Positions 1 through 6,544 of a DNA stretch of 8,783 nucleotides are shown in pieces. The notes beneath the pieces are model-generated. The model was not told the origin of the DNA. It did no database searches and saw only the letters and a list, made by a program, of their open reading frames with translations. Every line of letters starts with the position of its first letter. Position 1 is the stretch's first letter. Source of the DNA: DAOTVC01 sp034437215 (GTDB taxonomy: Bacteria; Chloroflexota; Anaerolineae; B4-G1; SLSP01); NCBI GenBank assembly GCA_034437215.1, contig DAOTVC010000058.1:1-8783 (forward strand), read 5' to 3'. A program made the position numbers and the translations under genes.

Positions 1-35
1 CCTGATTACTACTCCCTAATTCTGAGGAGGAGACG

Positions 36-845
36 ATGCTACCGAACATTGCGATCATAGGCTGTGGGACGATGGGTGAGGCGTTGGTGCAGGGGCTGTT
101 ACGAGATGCGATGGTCGATCCCGAGAGGGTCGTGGCGACGACCCCGCGGGAGGCGCGCAACATCGAGCTGGCGGAGCGCTATGAGATCCGCACGACGACG
201 GACAACGTGGCGGCGGCGCGGGAGGCGGAGATCCTCTTCCTCTCGGTCAAGCCGCAGGCGATGCCCAAGGTGCTGCAGGAGCTGCGCGGCGCGGTATCGC
301 CCACGGCCCTCGTCTTCTCTATTGCCGCGGGGGTCACCCTCACCACCATCCAGGAGGCGCTGAACGTCCCCGCCATCGTGCGGGCCATGCCCAACACCCC
401 GGCGCAGATCGGAGAGGGGATCACCGTCTGGACGGCGACGGGCGCGGTCACCGAGGAGCAGCGGGCGCACGCGTCGGCGATCCTCCAGGCGCTGGGGGAG
501 GAGCTCTATGTGGAGGAGGAGGGCTACCTCGACATGGCGACGGCGCTCTCGGGCACCGGCCCGGCCTACGTCTTTCTCTTCATGGAGGCCATGATCGACG
601 CGGGCGTGCACCTGGGCTTCTCGCGCCGCATCGCCGAGAAGCTCGTCTACCAGACCCTCGTCGGCTCGGTGCTCTATGCCCGGCACGCCGACCGCCACCA
701 GGCGACACTGCGCAACCAGGTCACCTCACCGGGGGGCACGAGCGCCGAGGCCCTCTACCATCTGGAGAAGGGGGGCTTCCGCACCGTCCTCTCGCGGGCC
801 ATCTGGGCGGCCTACGTGCGGGCCACGCAGCTGGGGAAGGGGTAG
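36..845 (+). CDS. proC: Pyrroline-5-carboxylate reductase
   Basis: Catalyses the last step of proline synthesis, the NAD(P)H-dependent reduction of 1-pyrroline-5-carboxylate to L-proline in the cytoplasm. The 269-residue length is normal for the family. The N-terminal Rossmann fold shows the dinucleotide loop GCGTMG at residues 9-14, then SVKPQ at 70-74 and MPNTP at 118-122. The C-terminal dimerisation domain carries ALSGTGPAY at 170-178 and the family signature VTSPGGTSAEAL at 229-240. The ATG start is supported by GAGGAGG five bases upstream, and no earlier in-frame start is visible in the 35 bases available. It is the only rightward gene here and converges on rpsT, with a shared hairpin terminator between them. 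Its promoter lies outside the window. The identification is secure. Confidence 0.97.
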   Translation: MLPNIAIIGCGTMGEALVQGLLRDAMVDPERVVATTPREARNIELAERYEIRTTTDNVAAAREAEILFLSVKPQAMPKVLQELRGAVSPTALVFSIAAGVTLTTIQEALNVPAIVRAMPNTPAQIGEGITVWTATGAVTEEQRAHASAILQALGEELYVEEEGYLDMATALSGTGPAYVFLFMEAMIDAGVHLGFSRRIAEKLVYQTLVGSVLYARHADRHQATLRNQVTSPGGTSAEALYHLEKGGFRTVLSRAIWAAYVRATQLGKG

Positions 846-865
846 CGCGCAAGTCAGGCACGCGA

Positions 866-896
866 AAAGGTGGCTTCCGCACGGGAAGCCACCTTT
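866..896. terminator. Bidirectional intrinsic terminator between proC and rpsT
   Basis: Two 13-base perfectly complementary arms (866-878 and 884-896, AAAGGTGGCTTCC and its complement) flank a five-base loop. On the leftward strand the stem runs into TTTT, which fits a Rho-independent terminator for rpsT. On the rightward strand it ends in TTT followed by CGGTT, a weaker tail that would still serve proC. It begins 21 bases after the proC stop and 36 bases after the rpsT stop, as expected for a shared terminator between convergent genes. Confidence 0.9.
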
Positions 897-931
897 CGGT
901 TATGAGTGCTACGTAAGACGACGCTCTATCT

Positions 932-1192
932 CTAGATAGCGTTGATGCTGCGCATCAGGCGCGACTTGAGACGGGCGGCCTTATTGGCATGAATGATGTT
1001 CTTGCGGGCGGCCTTGTCCAGCTCTTTGGAGGCCTTCGGCATCAACAGCTGCGCCTGCTCGGCGTCGCCGGATGCGATGGCCTGCTCGACGGCCTTCACT
1101 GCACTGCGCATCTTGCCCTTGACATATCGGTTTCGCAGCCACTTGCGATAAGAACTACGAATTGCTTTCTTGGCTGATTGGGTATTTGCCAC
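932..1192 (-). CDS. rpsT: 30S ribosomal protein S20
   Basis: Primary binding protein of the small ribosomal subunit that contacts 16S rRNA. The 86-residue length is normal. The protein is strongly basic, begins MANTQSAKKAIR, has the typical SGDAEQA turn near residues 41-47, and ends with the conserved helix NIIHANKAARLKSRL (65-79). The start codon is GTG, supported by GGAGG six bases upstream. It stands alone as a single-gene unit. A near-consensus promoter lies about 200 bases upstream, and a hairpin terminator follows 36 bases after the stop. In E. coli S20 represses its own translation; the long leader here could allow a similar control, but that is inference. Confidence 0.95.
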   Translation of the reverse strand: MANTQSAKKAIRSSYRKWLRNRYVKGKMRSAVKAVEQAIASGDAEQAQLLMPKASKELDKAARKNIIHANKAARLKSRLMRSINAI

Positions 1193-1388
1193 GCTTTTCC
1201 TCCGACTTTTTAAAACCTACTTAGTGTCCGTAAAAGTATAACTTCCCGCAGTCCCTGGAGCCAGAATGAAACGACTCCTCCTGGTACGTTTGAGGTCTGA
1301 TGCCCCAAGCACTTCCAGAGGGTCACTCCGGTACACATGCATCCGACGTCAGGAAGTTGTTTTCTTACAGACACCTACTCTACCACAG
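1193..1388 (-). other. Probable long 5' leader of rpsT
   Basis: About 195 bases separate the predicted transcription start (from the promoter at 1395-1422) from the rpsT GTG. No convincing reading frame is seen. Short complementary segments could pair: ACTTCC at 1241-1246 and again at 1311-1316, against GGAAGT at 1352-1357, which would give two alternative long-range pairings. A second TATACT box on the leftward strand (1235-1240) sits closer to the gene but has no good -35 partner, so a secondary promoter is possible but weak. Assignment as a leader depends on the upstream promoter being real. Confidence 0.4.
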
Positions 1389-1394
1389 TTGGGT

Positions 1395-1422
1395 AGTATA
1401 CTCGACTTTCGGATTTTGTCCA
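1395..1422 (-). promoter_or_regulatory. Predicted sigma-70-type promoter for rpsT
   Basis: On the leftward strand TGGACA (1417-1422) is followed after 16 bases by TATACT (1395-1400). Each box matches the consensus at five of six positions. It lies just downstream of the importer ATPase stop and points at rpsT. A six-base inverted repeat (TCGACT 1402-1407, AGTCGA 1422-1427) overlaps the spacer and the -35 box. That repeat could be an operator or a weak stem ending the upstream transcript. Confidence 0.55.
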
Positions 1423-1434
1423 GTCGAATCTATT

Positions 1435-2250
1435 CTACACCGGCAGGACGACCCGCTCCGGGTCGCCCGTGGGCGCCACGACGAAGAGCCGGTCCTGCAG
1501 GGGCACGACCTCCACGGGGACGCCGTAGGTCGCCGAGAGGTGCTCCGAGGTCAGCACCTCGGCGGTGCGCCCCGCCGTCTGGACCTCGCCCTCGCGCAGG
1601 AGGATGACGTAGTCGGCGACGGCGGCCGCCGAGTTGGGGTCGTGGGTCGAGAAGAGGACGGTCTGCCCTGCGGCCCGCAGCTGCTGCAGGACCGCGAGGA
1701 TGCGGTGGGTGTTGGCGAGGTCGAGGTGGGAGGTGGGCTCGTCGAGGAGGAGGATGCGGGGCTCCTGGGCCAGGGCCCGGGCGACCATGACCAACTGGCG
1801 TTCCCCGCCGCTCAGTGACTGAATGGGGCGGGAGATAAGCGGCGTGAGCCCCAGGGTCTCCACCGCCCGGCGCGCGACGGCGTCGTCCTCCTGGGACGGG
1901 GTCTCCAGGAGGTGCAGGCGGGGCGCCCGTCCCAGAAGCACGTACTCCAGCACCGTGAAGTCGAAGGGGATGTACTCGTCCTGCAAGACGAGGCCCACCA
2001 GCTGCCCGAGCTCCCGCCGGCTGTAGTGGTGCCGGGGGCGGTGGGCGATGAGCACCGTCCCGTCGCTGGGAGAGAGGATGCCCAGGATGAGGTGCAGCAG
2101 CGTCGTCTTGCCCGAGCCGTTGGGACCGAGGACGGCGGTGATGGAGCCGGGCGGGATCTCGAGGGACATGCCCTCGAAGAGCTGCCGCTCGCGCCCCTCG
2201 TAACTGAAGCGCACCTCGGATAGGGAGATGATGCCCTGTTGGTCGTTCAT
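1435..2250 (-). CDS. ABC importer ATPase, iron-siderophore/heme/B12 type
   Basis: Cytoplasmic ATPase that powers the neighbouring FecCD-type permease, probably as a homodimer. With this start it has 271 residues. Walker A GPNGSGKTT is at 42-50, the Q-loop VLQDE at 88-92, the signature LSGGERQ at 146-152, Walker B with LLLDEPTSHLD at 167-177, and the switch histidine in STHD at 201-204. The GRAPRLHLLETPSQED stretch at 107-122 is typical of FecE/BtuD-like subunits. Two starts are possible. ATG at 2250 has GGGAGG eight bases upstream and gives a family-like N-terminus. ATG at 2292 overlaps the permease stop as ATGA, has a weaker AAGGTGG, and would add 14 polar residues. I prefer 2250. It is the last gene of the importer operon. 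Confidence 0.92.
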   Translation of the reverse strand: MNDQQGIISLSEVRFSYEGRERQLFEGMSLEIPPGSITAVLGPNGSGKTTLLHLILGILSPSDGTVLIAHRPRHHYSRRELGQLVGLVLQDEYIPFDFTVLEYVLLGRAPRLHLLETPSQEDDAVARRAVETLGLTPLISRPIQSLSGGERQLVMVARALAQEPRILLLDEPTSHLDLANTHRILAVLQQLRAAGQTVLFSTHDPNSAAAVADYVILLREGEVQTAGRTAEVLTSEHLSATYGVPVEVVPLQDRLFVVAPTGDPERVVLPV

Positions 2251-2288
2251 AGAACCTGCCTCCCGATGGGTTGCTGCGTGCCTCGTGC

Positions 2289-3341
2289 TCATTCCCGTAC
2301 CACCTTGCCCCGGCTGACCATCAGCGCCATGAAGATGAGGGCGCCGAAGAAGGAGGTGAGAATCCCCAGGGGGATCTCGCCGCTCAGCGCCGTGCGCGCC
2401 ACGTCGTCTGCCAGGAGGGTGAAGATGCCTCCCAGAAGGAGGGCTCCGGGCAGGGCGCGCCGGGCATCGGCGCCCAGGAGGCGCCGGGCGAGGTGGGGGA
2501 CGATGAGCCCCACCCAGCCGACGATGCCCGTCAGGGAGACGGCGGCGGCCGTCGACACCACGGCGGCGATGAGGAGGATCAGCCGCTCGCGGGTGGGCGC
2601 CGCCCCCAGCGAGAGGGCCGTCTCCTCGTCGAGGGAGAGGAGGTTGAGGCGCCAGCGCATAAGGAGGATGACCGCCAGCCCCAGGAGGATGGGGGGCAGG
2701 ACGAAGGGCAGCTCCTCCAGCCCCACGCCCCAGAGCCCGCCCAACATCCAGAAGGTGATCTCGGGCAGCTGGGTCAGGGGGTCGGCGACGTACTTGAGCA
2801 GCCCCACGCCCGCCGAGAAGAGGGCCGAGACCGCGATGCCCGCCAGCACCAGCCGCAGGGTCCAGCCGCCGTAGCGGATGTGGCGGGCCAGCAGGTAGGA
2901 GAAGGCCAGCCCCAGGAAGGCGCAGAGGGCCGCGACCGCCTGGATCACCAGGGGGGAGCCGCCGAGGAAGATGATGCCCAGGGCGGCGCCGAAGGCCGCT
3001 CCCTGGGAGACGCCCAGAAAGCCCGGTTCCACGAGAGGGTTGCGGAAGATCATCTGCAGGACGCTGCCCGAAGCCGCCAGGGTCATCCCCAGCAGGCAGG
3101 CCATGATGATGCGGGGCAGCCGGAGGTGGAGGACGAGCCGCTGGGCCAGGGGGTCCTCCGCCAGGGTGGCGGGCGACATCCAGTAGGGCCGCGGGTAGCG
3201 CCCGACGAAGAGGGAGAGCACGACGGCGAGCAGGAGTGCGCCTCCCAGCAGCAGATAGGGGTGGGCGCGCAGCCCGAGGGCGGCGCGCCTCTTCCGGGCG
3301 CGCGGTCCGTGCCGCGTGCTCTCCTGCGCTTGGAGAGCCAC
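2289..3341 (-). CDS. FecCD-family ABC importer permease
   Basis: Integral membrane subunit of a type II ABC importer (the BtuC/FecCD/FhuB/HmuU group), 350 residues, usual for the family. After a basic cytosolic N-terminus, hydrophobic segments run through the protein, consistent with about ten membrane helices. Family hallmarks include RLPRIIMACLLGMTLAASG at 74-92, FRNPLVEPGFLGVSQGAAFG at 99-118, and TGIVGWVGLIVPHLARRLLG at 271-290, the region that contacts the ATPase. The GTG start shares its G with the TAG stop of the binding-protein gene upstream (TAGTG), and GGGAG lies about 11 bases before it, so translation is probably coupled. Only one permease gene is present, so a homodimeric channel is expected. 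Substrate cannot be read from this subunit. Confidence 0.94.
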   Translation of the reverse strand: MALQAQESTRHGPRARKRRAALGLRAHPYLLLGGALLLAVVLSLFVGRYPRPYWMSPATLAEDPLAQRLVLHLRLPRIIMACLLGMTLAASGSVLQMIFRNPLVEPGFLGVSQGAAFGAALGIIFLGGSPLVIQAVAALCAFLGLAFSYLLARHIRYGGWTLRLVLAGIAVSALFSAGVGLLKYVADPLTQLPEITFWMLGGLWGVGLEELPFVLPPILLGLAVILLMRWRLNLLSLDEETALSLGAAPTRERLILLIAAVVSTAAAVSLTGIVGWVGLIVPHLARRLLGADARRALPGALLLGGIFTLLADDVARTALSGEIPLGILTSFFGALIFMALMVSRGKVVRE

Positions 3342-4456
3342 TACTCTACGTCTCCCTGCAGCCGGGGGACGATCACCTCATCGACCGCAGCCCGATCGAT
3401 GCCGTAGAGCTCCTCATAGAAGGTGTACACCTCCTCCATGACGTCCAGCTCCGCGAAGCTCTCGGGATGCAGCCGCTGCGCCAGCCACTTCAGCCCCAGA
3501 ATCCAACGGCTGTCGGGCTGGTCCCAGCTGTAGTAGTCCTTGGGGAAGGCGTAGAGTTCCCCCGCCTGTACCGCTTCCAGCGACTGCCAGAGGGGATCGC
3601 TCTGCAGCATCGCCGCGACCCCGTCCACATCGGTGAAGTAGCTGATGACGAAGATCTTGTCGGGATTCCAGGCAGCGAGCTGCTCCAGGTTCACCACGTT
3701 CCAGCCCCCCCCGCTGTTCTCCCAGACGGGGCGCCCGCCTGCGAACTCCACCATCCAGGTCTGGATCCAGCTCTCGGGCGGCACCTTGAAGGCCGCCTCG
3801 TCGCCGCGGGTGTCGTAGTGCATGAGGAGCACCTGCGGTTTCTCCTCCTCCTCGAGCCCCTCCAGCGCCGTCTCGATCTCGTCCAGGCTGTTCTGGTAGA
3901 AGGCGGTCAGCTCCGCCGCCCGCTCCGGAGCGTCGAAGAGCGCGCCGAGGATGGCGAGGTCGCGGTAGTACTGCTCCGGGGTCTCCAGGTCCAAATAGAC
4001 CACGGGTATACCCAGCTCCTCGACGGCGTTGCCCAGCGGCTCCGCCATGAAGCTCTTGAGGAGCACCAGGTCCGGATTGAGGGCGGCGATCTCCTCCGCC
4101 CCGGCATCGAAGGGGAAGCGCGCCTTCTCGTCGATCCCGGGATCGATGAGGTCCAGCCAATCGGTCTCCTGGGTCGCCTCCGCCAGCCCTATCACCCGCT
4201 CCCGGGCCTCCGGGAAGAGATAGACGGCGTCGTTGAGCATGAAGTTGGCCCGCCCGGCGATGACGATGCGCCGGGGCGGCTCCTCGAAGGTCACCTCGCG
4301 CCCCCGCGCATCGGTGACGGTGATGGTCTCGGCCGGCGCCTCGGTGGGGGGCGCGGTGGGTTCCTCGACGGTCGGTGCGCAGCCACCCAGCAGGCCGGCG
4401 AAGAGCGCGACGATGAACAGGATATAGCTAAGTCGACGGTATATGGGTGTGGACAT
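3341..4456 (-). CDS. Substrate-binding lipoprotein of the ABC importer
   Basis: Extracytoplasmic solute receptor of the cluster-A-II type (BtuF/FepB/FhuD fold) that would deliver substrate to the adjacent permease. With the ATG at 4456 it has 371 residues. The signal peptide is basic YRR followed by a hydrophobic core ending in the lipobox LLGGC, with lipidated Cys26, and then a Pro/Thr/Glu-rich tether. The mature part starts with ITVTDARGREVTFEEPPRRIV (45-65), typical of this family, and continues with LNPDLVLL (126-133). It has a conserved-looking GGGWNVVNLEQLAAWNPDKIFVI segment near 249-271 and YYSWDQPDSRWILG at 308-321. A longer frame to 4519 only translates heptamer repeats, so I reject that start. 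AAAGAGAG upstream is a modest ribosome binding site. The ligand is unknown: a ferric chelate, cobalamin, heme or an oxyanion are all possible. Confidence 0.9.
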   Translation of the reverse strand: MSTPIYRRLSYILFIVALFAGLLGGCAPTVEEPTAPPTEAPAETITVTDARGREVTFEEPPRRIVIAGRANFMLNDAVYLFPEARERVIGLAEATQETDWLDLIDPGIDEKARFPFDAGAEEIAALNPDLVLLKSFMAEPLGNAVEELGIPVVYLDLETPEQYYRDLAILGALFDAPERAAELTAFYQNSLDEIETALEGLEEEEKPQVLLMHYDTRGDEAAFKVPPESWIQTWMVEFAGGRPVWENSGGGWNVVNLEQLAAWNPDKIFVISYFTDVDGVAAMLQSDPLWQSLEAVQAGELYAFPKDYYSWDQPDSRWILGLKWLAQRLHPESFAELDVMEEVYTFYEELYGIDRAAVDEVIVPRLQGDVE

Positions 4457-4482
4457 GGTCTCTCTCTTTCTACATAAAGGGA

Positions 4483-4510
4483 CTAGGAATTGGGGATCAG
4501 GGATCAGGAT
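4483..4510. repeat. Short heptamer repeat array upstream of the importer operon
   Basis: Four consecutive degenerate seven-base units read CTAGGAA, TTGGGGA, TCAGGGA and TCAGGAT. They share a TNAGGGA core with the larger array at 6545-6649. The array lies in the 5' region of the binding-protein gene, about 27 bases before its ATG. Confidence 0.65.
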
Positions 4511-4536
4511 GTTGAGCACACATTAGCTGATCCGGT

Positions 4537-4563
4537 CACCCGACCCGTTGAATCGGTTGGGTG
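4537..4563. other. Imperfect stem-loop upstream of the importer operon
   Basis: CACCCGACC (4537-4545) and GGTTGGGTG (4555-4563) can pair over nine bases with one G-T position and a nine-base loop. The right arm runs into the left end of repeat copy A. No T-tract follows on either strand, so it is not a classical terminator. An operator or transcript structure is possible. No cobalamin-riboswitch B12 box was seen, and I could not find a convincing promoter for the importer operon between 4457 and 4705. Confidence 0.3.
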
Positions 4564-4670
4564 TGTTTCAATCCAGTTGGGAGCTATCCATGGCTGAAAC
4601 GTGGAGCGTGAAACGTGAGGGCCTCACGGTTTACGTTTCACGCCTCGGTTTAACTCAAGTGAAACACACC
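4559..4670 (+). repeat. Intergenic inverted-repeat element, copy A (longest)
   Basis: The most complete of three related elements. It is bounded by an 11-base perfect inverted repeat, GGTGTGTTTCA at 4560-4570 and its complement at 4660-4670. Inside are a second pair, GCGTGAAACGT at 4606-4616 and its complement at 4633-4643, and a central palindrome CGTGAGGGCCTCACG (4614-4628). TGAAACGT occurs twice as a direct repeat 15 bases apart (4595, 4610). It lies 35 bases after the PadR-gene stop and contains no reading frame. Its size and inverted ends recall a MITE or REP-like element, but no obvious target-site duplication was seen. Confidence 0.8.
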
Positions 4671-4705
4671 TTAATCGTTGAATAGCCAAAGCGAGCAATA
4701 CCCTC

Positions 4706-5263
4706 TTATTCCTCGTATTCTGAGGGCAGGAGAGCCGTCTCGCAGGTCTCCAGCCACTCCAGCATGGCCCGGATCTGCCCGGTGCGGAACTCGAAGACGA
4801 GCCACTCGTAGGGCCGCTCCTCCCGCAGCGCCTCGGCTTCGTTCTGCTCCTCCAGCCACCTCCGGCAGACGGCGCGCTGGCCCGCGAGCAGCCGGTGTAC
4901 GACCTCCTCCCCCTCCCGCCGGGCGAAGTAGAGTTTGGCCAGGAACTCCTGCCGGAACTCCCGCCCGTGCTCCACGGGCGCCTGCACCCACTCGAGGAGC
5001 GCCTGCCGACCTGCCTCCGTGAGATCGTAGACCTTGCGGGGGGGGCGGGACGCCTGGGGCTCGAGGGTGTGGTCGACGTAGCCCTGCTCCTCGAGCTTCG
5101 CGAGGAGGGCGTAGAGCTGGCTCTGCTTGAGGTGCCAGACCAGGCCCAGCCCGCGGGAGCGGGAGAGCCGCCGGTGCAGCTCGTAGCCGTGGGTGGGCTC
5201 CTGGCGCAGGAATCCGAGCAGGCTCCACTCCAGATCCAGGGGCGCGGCGGTCATGGGGCACAT
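4706..5263 (-). CDS. PadR-family transcriptional regulator
   Basis: DNA-binding repressor of 185 residues, within the usual range for PadR proteins with a C-terminal helical dimerisation domain. The winged-helix part shows LLGFLRQEPTHGYELHRRL (15-33), the recognition-helix region SQLYALLAKLEEQGYV (48-63) and the wing SRPPRKVYDLTEAGRQAL (72-89), all matching the family pattern. The rest (about 100-178) is charged and helical, like Vir_act_alpha_C domains. ATG at 5263 is preferred over the ATG nine bases inside; neither has a strong ribosome binding site. Upstream are a near-perfect promoter and a perfect inverted repeat over its -10 box, which suggests autorepression. The next leftward genes encode the ABC importer, 249 bases on, which it may also control. 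The inducer is unknown. Confidence 0.9.
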   Translation of the reverse strand: MCPMTAAPLDLEWSLLGFLRQEPTHGYELHRRLSRSRGLGLVWHLKQSQLYALLAKLEEQGYVDHTLEPQASRPPRKVYDLTEAGRQALLEWVQAPVEHGREFRQEFLAKLYFARREGEEVVHRLLAGQRAVCRRWLEEQNEAEALREERPYEWLVFEFRTGQIRAMLEWLETCETALLPSEYEE

Positions 5264-5297
5264 GGGAGTCGCCCTGCGCGGCTGGTCAAGGCTTGAT

Positions 5298-5314
5298 TAC
5301 TCATAAAATGAGTA
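5298..5314. promoter_or_regulatory. Probable PadR operator (perfect inverted repeat)
   Basis: TACTCAT (5298-5304) and ATGAGTA (5308-5314) form a perfect inverted repeat with a three-base AAA centre. It shares four bases with the -10 box of the PadR-gene promoter, so a bound dimer would block transcription. Operators of AT-rich dyad form overlapping their own promoter are typical of PadR repressors. Binding here is inferred from position and symmetry. Confidence 0.6.
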
Positions 5315-5339
5315 TAAGGGAATAGGGGAGAGTTGTCAA
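5311..5339 (-). promoter_or_regulatory. Near-consensus sigma-70 promoter of the PadR gene
   Basis: On the leftward strand TTGACA (5334-5339) is a perfect -35 box. It is followed after exactly 17 bases by TATACT (5311-5316), one mismatch from the -10 consensus. Transcription would start near 5304, giving a leader of about 40 bases before the ATG at 5263. Repeat copy B ends right against it, starting three bases from the -35 box. Confidence 0.8.
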
Positions 5340-5341
5340 AT

Positions 5342-5420
5342 GGGTCCGTTGCAATCCAGTTATGAGCGCTGCGTGGCTTAAACGTACGGCGTGAAACGTA
5401 AGGTGCTCACGTTTCACGCC
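5342..5420 (+). repeat. Intergenic inverted-repeat element, copy B
   Basis: Aligns along its length with copies A and C: a GGGTCCGTTGCAATCCAGTT left end, a central GAGC-like block, then GGCGTGAAACGT at 5388-5399 and its exact complement at 5409-5420 around a nine-base loop. It lacks the outer right-hand inverted repeat of copy A. It lies 56 bases after the dehydrogenase stop and directly abuts the PadR-gene promoter. Confidence 0.75.
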
Positions 5421-5476
5421 CTAGCTTGTCATATAGGGGCGCGGGGGGTTGGGGGGCGCTCTACCTCGATCCGACC

Positions 5477-6496
5477 TCACTCCGCCGACTTGCGCCCGAC
5501 CCAGAAGACGAGACCCAGCAGCCCCAGAATCGCGCCGGCGGCGAGGGCACGGAGGCGGTTGGGGTAGAGGCCCAGGTAGCGGGTGTAGAGGCTGGCGCTC
5601 TTGCTGCGCTCGGTGAACTTGCCCCGGCTCTGTCCGGTGCCCTCCAGGGGCTCGAAGAGGTTGTCCCGCCCCTCGTCGGGCCACTCCGTCTTCTGCTGCT
5701 TCCAGAGGCGCCCGTTGCGCAGCATGTACCAGTCGGCGAGGGCGGGGCTGATGCGCTCCAGGAGGGTCATGATCTTGGCGGCGCCCACGACGACGTCCCG
5801 GCGGGGGTGCTGGGCGACGAAGAGGATGGCCTCGGCGACGGTACTGGGGTCGTAGATGGGGGGCACGGGCTGGGGATAGGCACCCATCTTGGAGCGGGCG
5901 TGGGTGAAGAGGGGGGTGTCGATGGAGGAGGGCATGACGAGGGTGACGTTGATGGCGGCGTAGCCGGCGTGCTTCAGCTCCAGCCGCAGGGACTCCGTGA
6001 AGCCCTTGATACCGTGCTTCGAGGCGCAGTAGGCCGACTGCAGGGGGACGGCGCGGTAGGCGAGGGCGGAGGCGACGTTGACGATGGTGCCCTGCCGCTC
6101 GTGCTGCATGTGGGGCAGCGCCGCCTTCATGCCGTAGATCTGGCCCATGAGGATGACTGCCACGATGCGGTCGATCTCCTCGACGGTCATCTCCCACACC
6201 TCGGCGTACTCGCTGACGGCGGCGTTGTTCACCCAGGTGTCGATGCGCCCGAAGCGCGCGATGGTCTCGTCGGCCAGGTGCTGCACCTGCTGCCAATCGG
6301 CGACGTCGGTGACGACGACGTGGGCCCGCCCGCCGCTCAGCTCGATCTCCCGCGCCGCCTTCTCCAGCGCGTCCTTGCTCCGGGCAGCGAGGACGACCGT
6401 CGCCCCCTTGGCGCCGCAGGCCAGCGCCGTCTCCCTGCCGATCCCCGACGAAGCGCCGGTGATTACCACCACCTGTTCTTCCAGCGGTCTGGACAT
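5477..6496 (-). CDS. Short-chain dehydrogenase/reductase with C-terminal membrane anchor
   Basis: NAD(P)-dependent oxidoreductase of the classical SDR fold, 339 residues, longer than the usual 250. The cofactor loop TGASSGIG is at 13-20, the adenine-binding TDVAD at 63-67, NNAA at 90-93, the catalytic serine at 143 and YCASK at 156-160. The position normally held by the tetrad asparagine appears to be Ile115 (VILMG instead of VNxxG). ARS at 38-40 after the second strand suggests NADP(H) preference, an inference. After about residue 245 comes an extension with DNLFEP (278-283), then a likely membrane helix at about 315-334 and a short basic tail, so the enzyme probably sits on the membrane with its active site in the cytoplasm. 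Start ATG has a strong AAAGGAGG. Substrate unknown. Confidence 0.9.
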   Translation of the reverse strand: MSRPLEEQVVVITGASSGIGRETALACGAKGATVVLAARSKDALEKAAREIELSGGRAHVVVTDVADWQQVQHLADETIARFGRIDTWVNNAAVSEYAEVWEMTVEEIDRIVAVILMGQIYGMKAALPHMQHERQGTIVNVASALAYRAVPLQSAYCASKHGIKGFTESLRLELKHAGYAAINVTLVMPSSIDTPLFTHARSKMGAYPQPVPPIYDPSTVAEAILFVAQHPRRDVVVGAAKIMTLLERISPALADWYMLRNGRLWKQQKTEWPDEGRDNLFEPLEGTGQSRGKFTERSKSASLYTRYLGLYPNRLRALAAGAILGLLGLVFWVGRKSAE

Positions 6497-6544
6497 GGTT
6501 CCTCCTTTAAAAGGTCAAAAGTTGCAAGATAATGAATGCAGACG

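Noticed and set aside
1257..1290. Leader peptide before rpsT after an AGGAGG on the leftward strand
   Set aside because: The only initiator in reach would be ATT, and the frame is very short with no family support.
1402..1427. Stem TCGACT/AGTCGA as a terminator of the importer operon
   Set aside because: The stem is only six bases with a 14-base loop and no T-tract, and it overlaps a good promoter. It is not called as a terminator.
2271..3407. Long rightward open frame (378 codons) across the importer genes
   Set aside because: It is antisense to the clearly recognisable FecCD permease. Its product is Gly/Glu/Gln/Arg-rich low-complexity sequence typical of the reverse strand of G+C-rich genes. 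Similar antisense frames at 3236-4477 and 5426-6532 were rejected for the same reason.
4457..4519. N-terminal extension of the binding protein to ATG at 4519
   Set aside because: The added 21 residues translate the heptamer repeat and would precede a complete signal peptide with lipobox; ATG at 4456 gives a normal lipoprotein.
4561..4580. GTTTCAATCC resembling the start of some CRISPR repeats
   Set aside because: The three copies are hundreds to thousands of bases apart, have no regular spacers and no nearby cas genes. They belong to longer inverted-repeat elements.
4457..4705. Possible cobalamin or other riboswitch before the importer operon
   Set aside because: No B12 box or other conserved riboswitch core could be seen; the structure present is explained by repeat copy A and one imperfect stem-loop.
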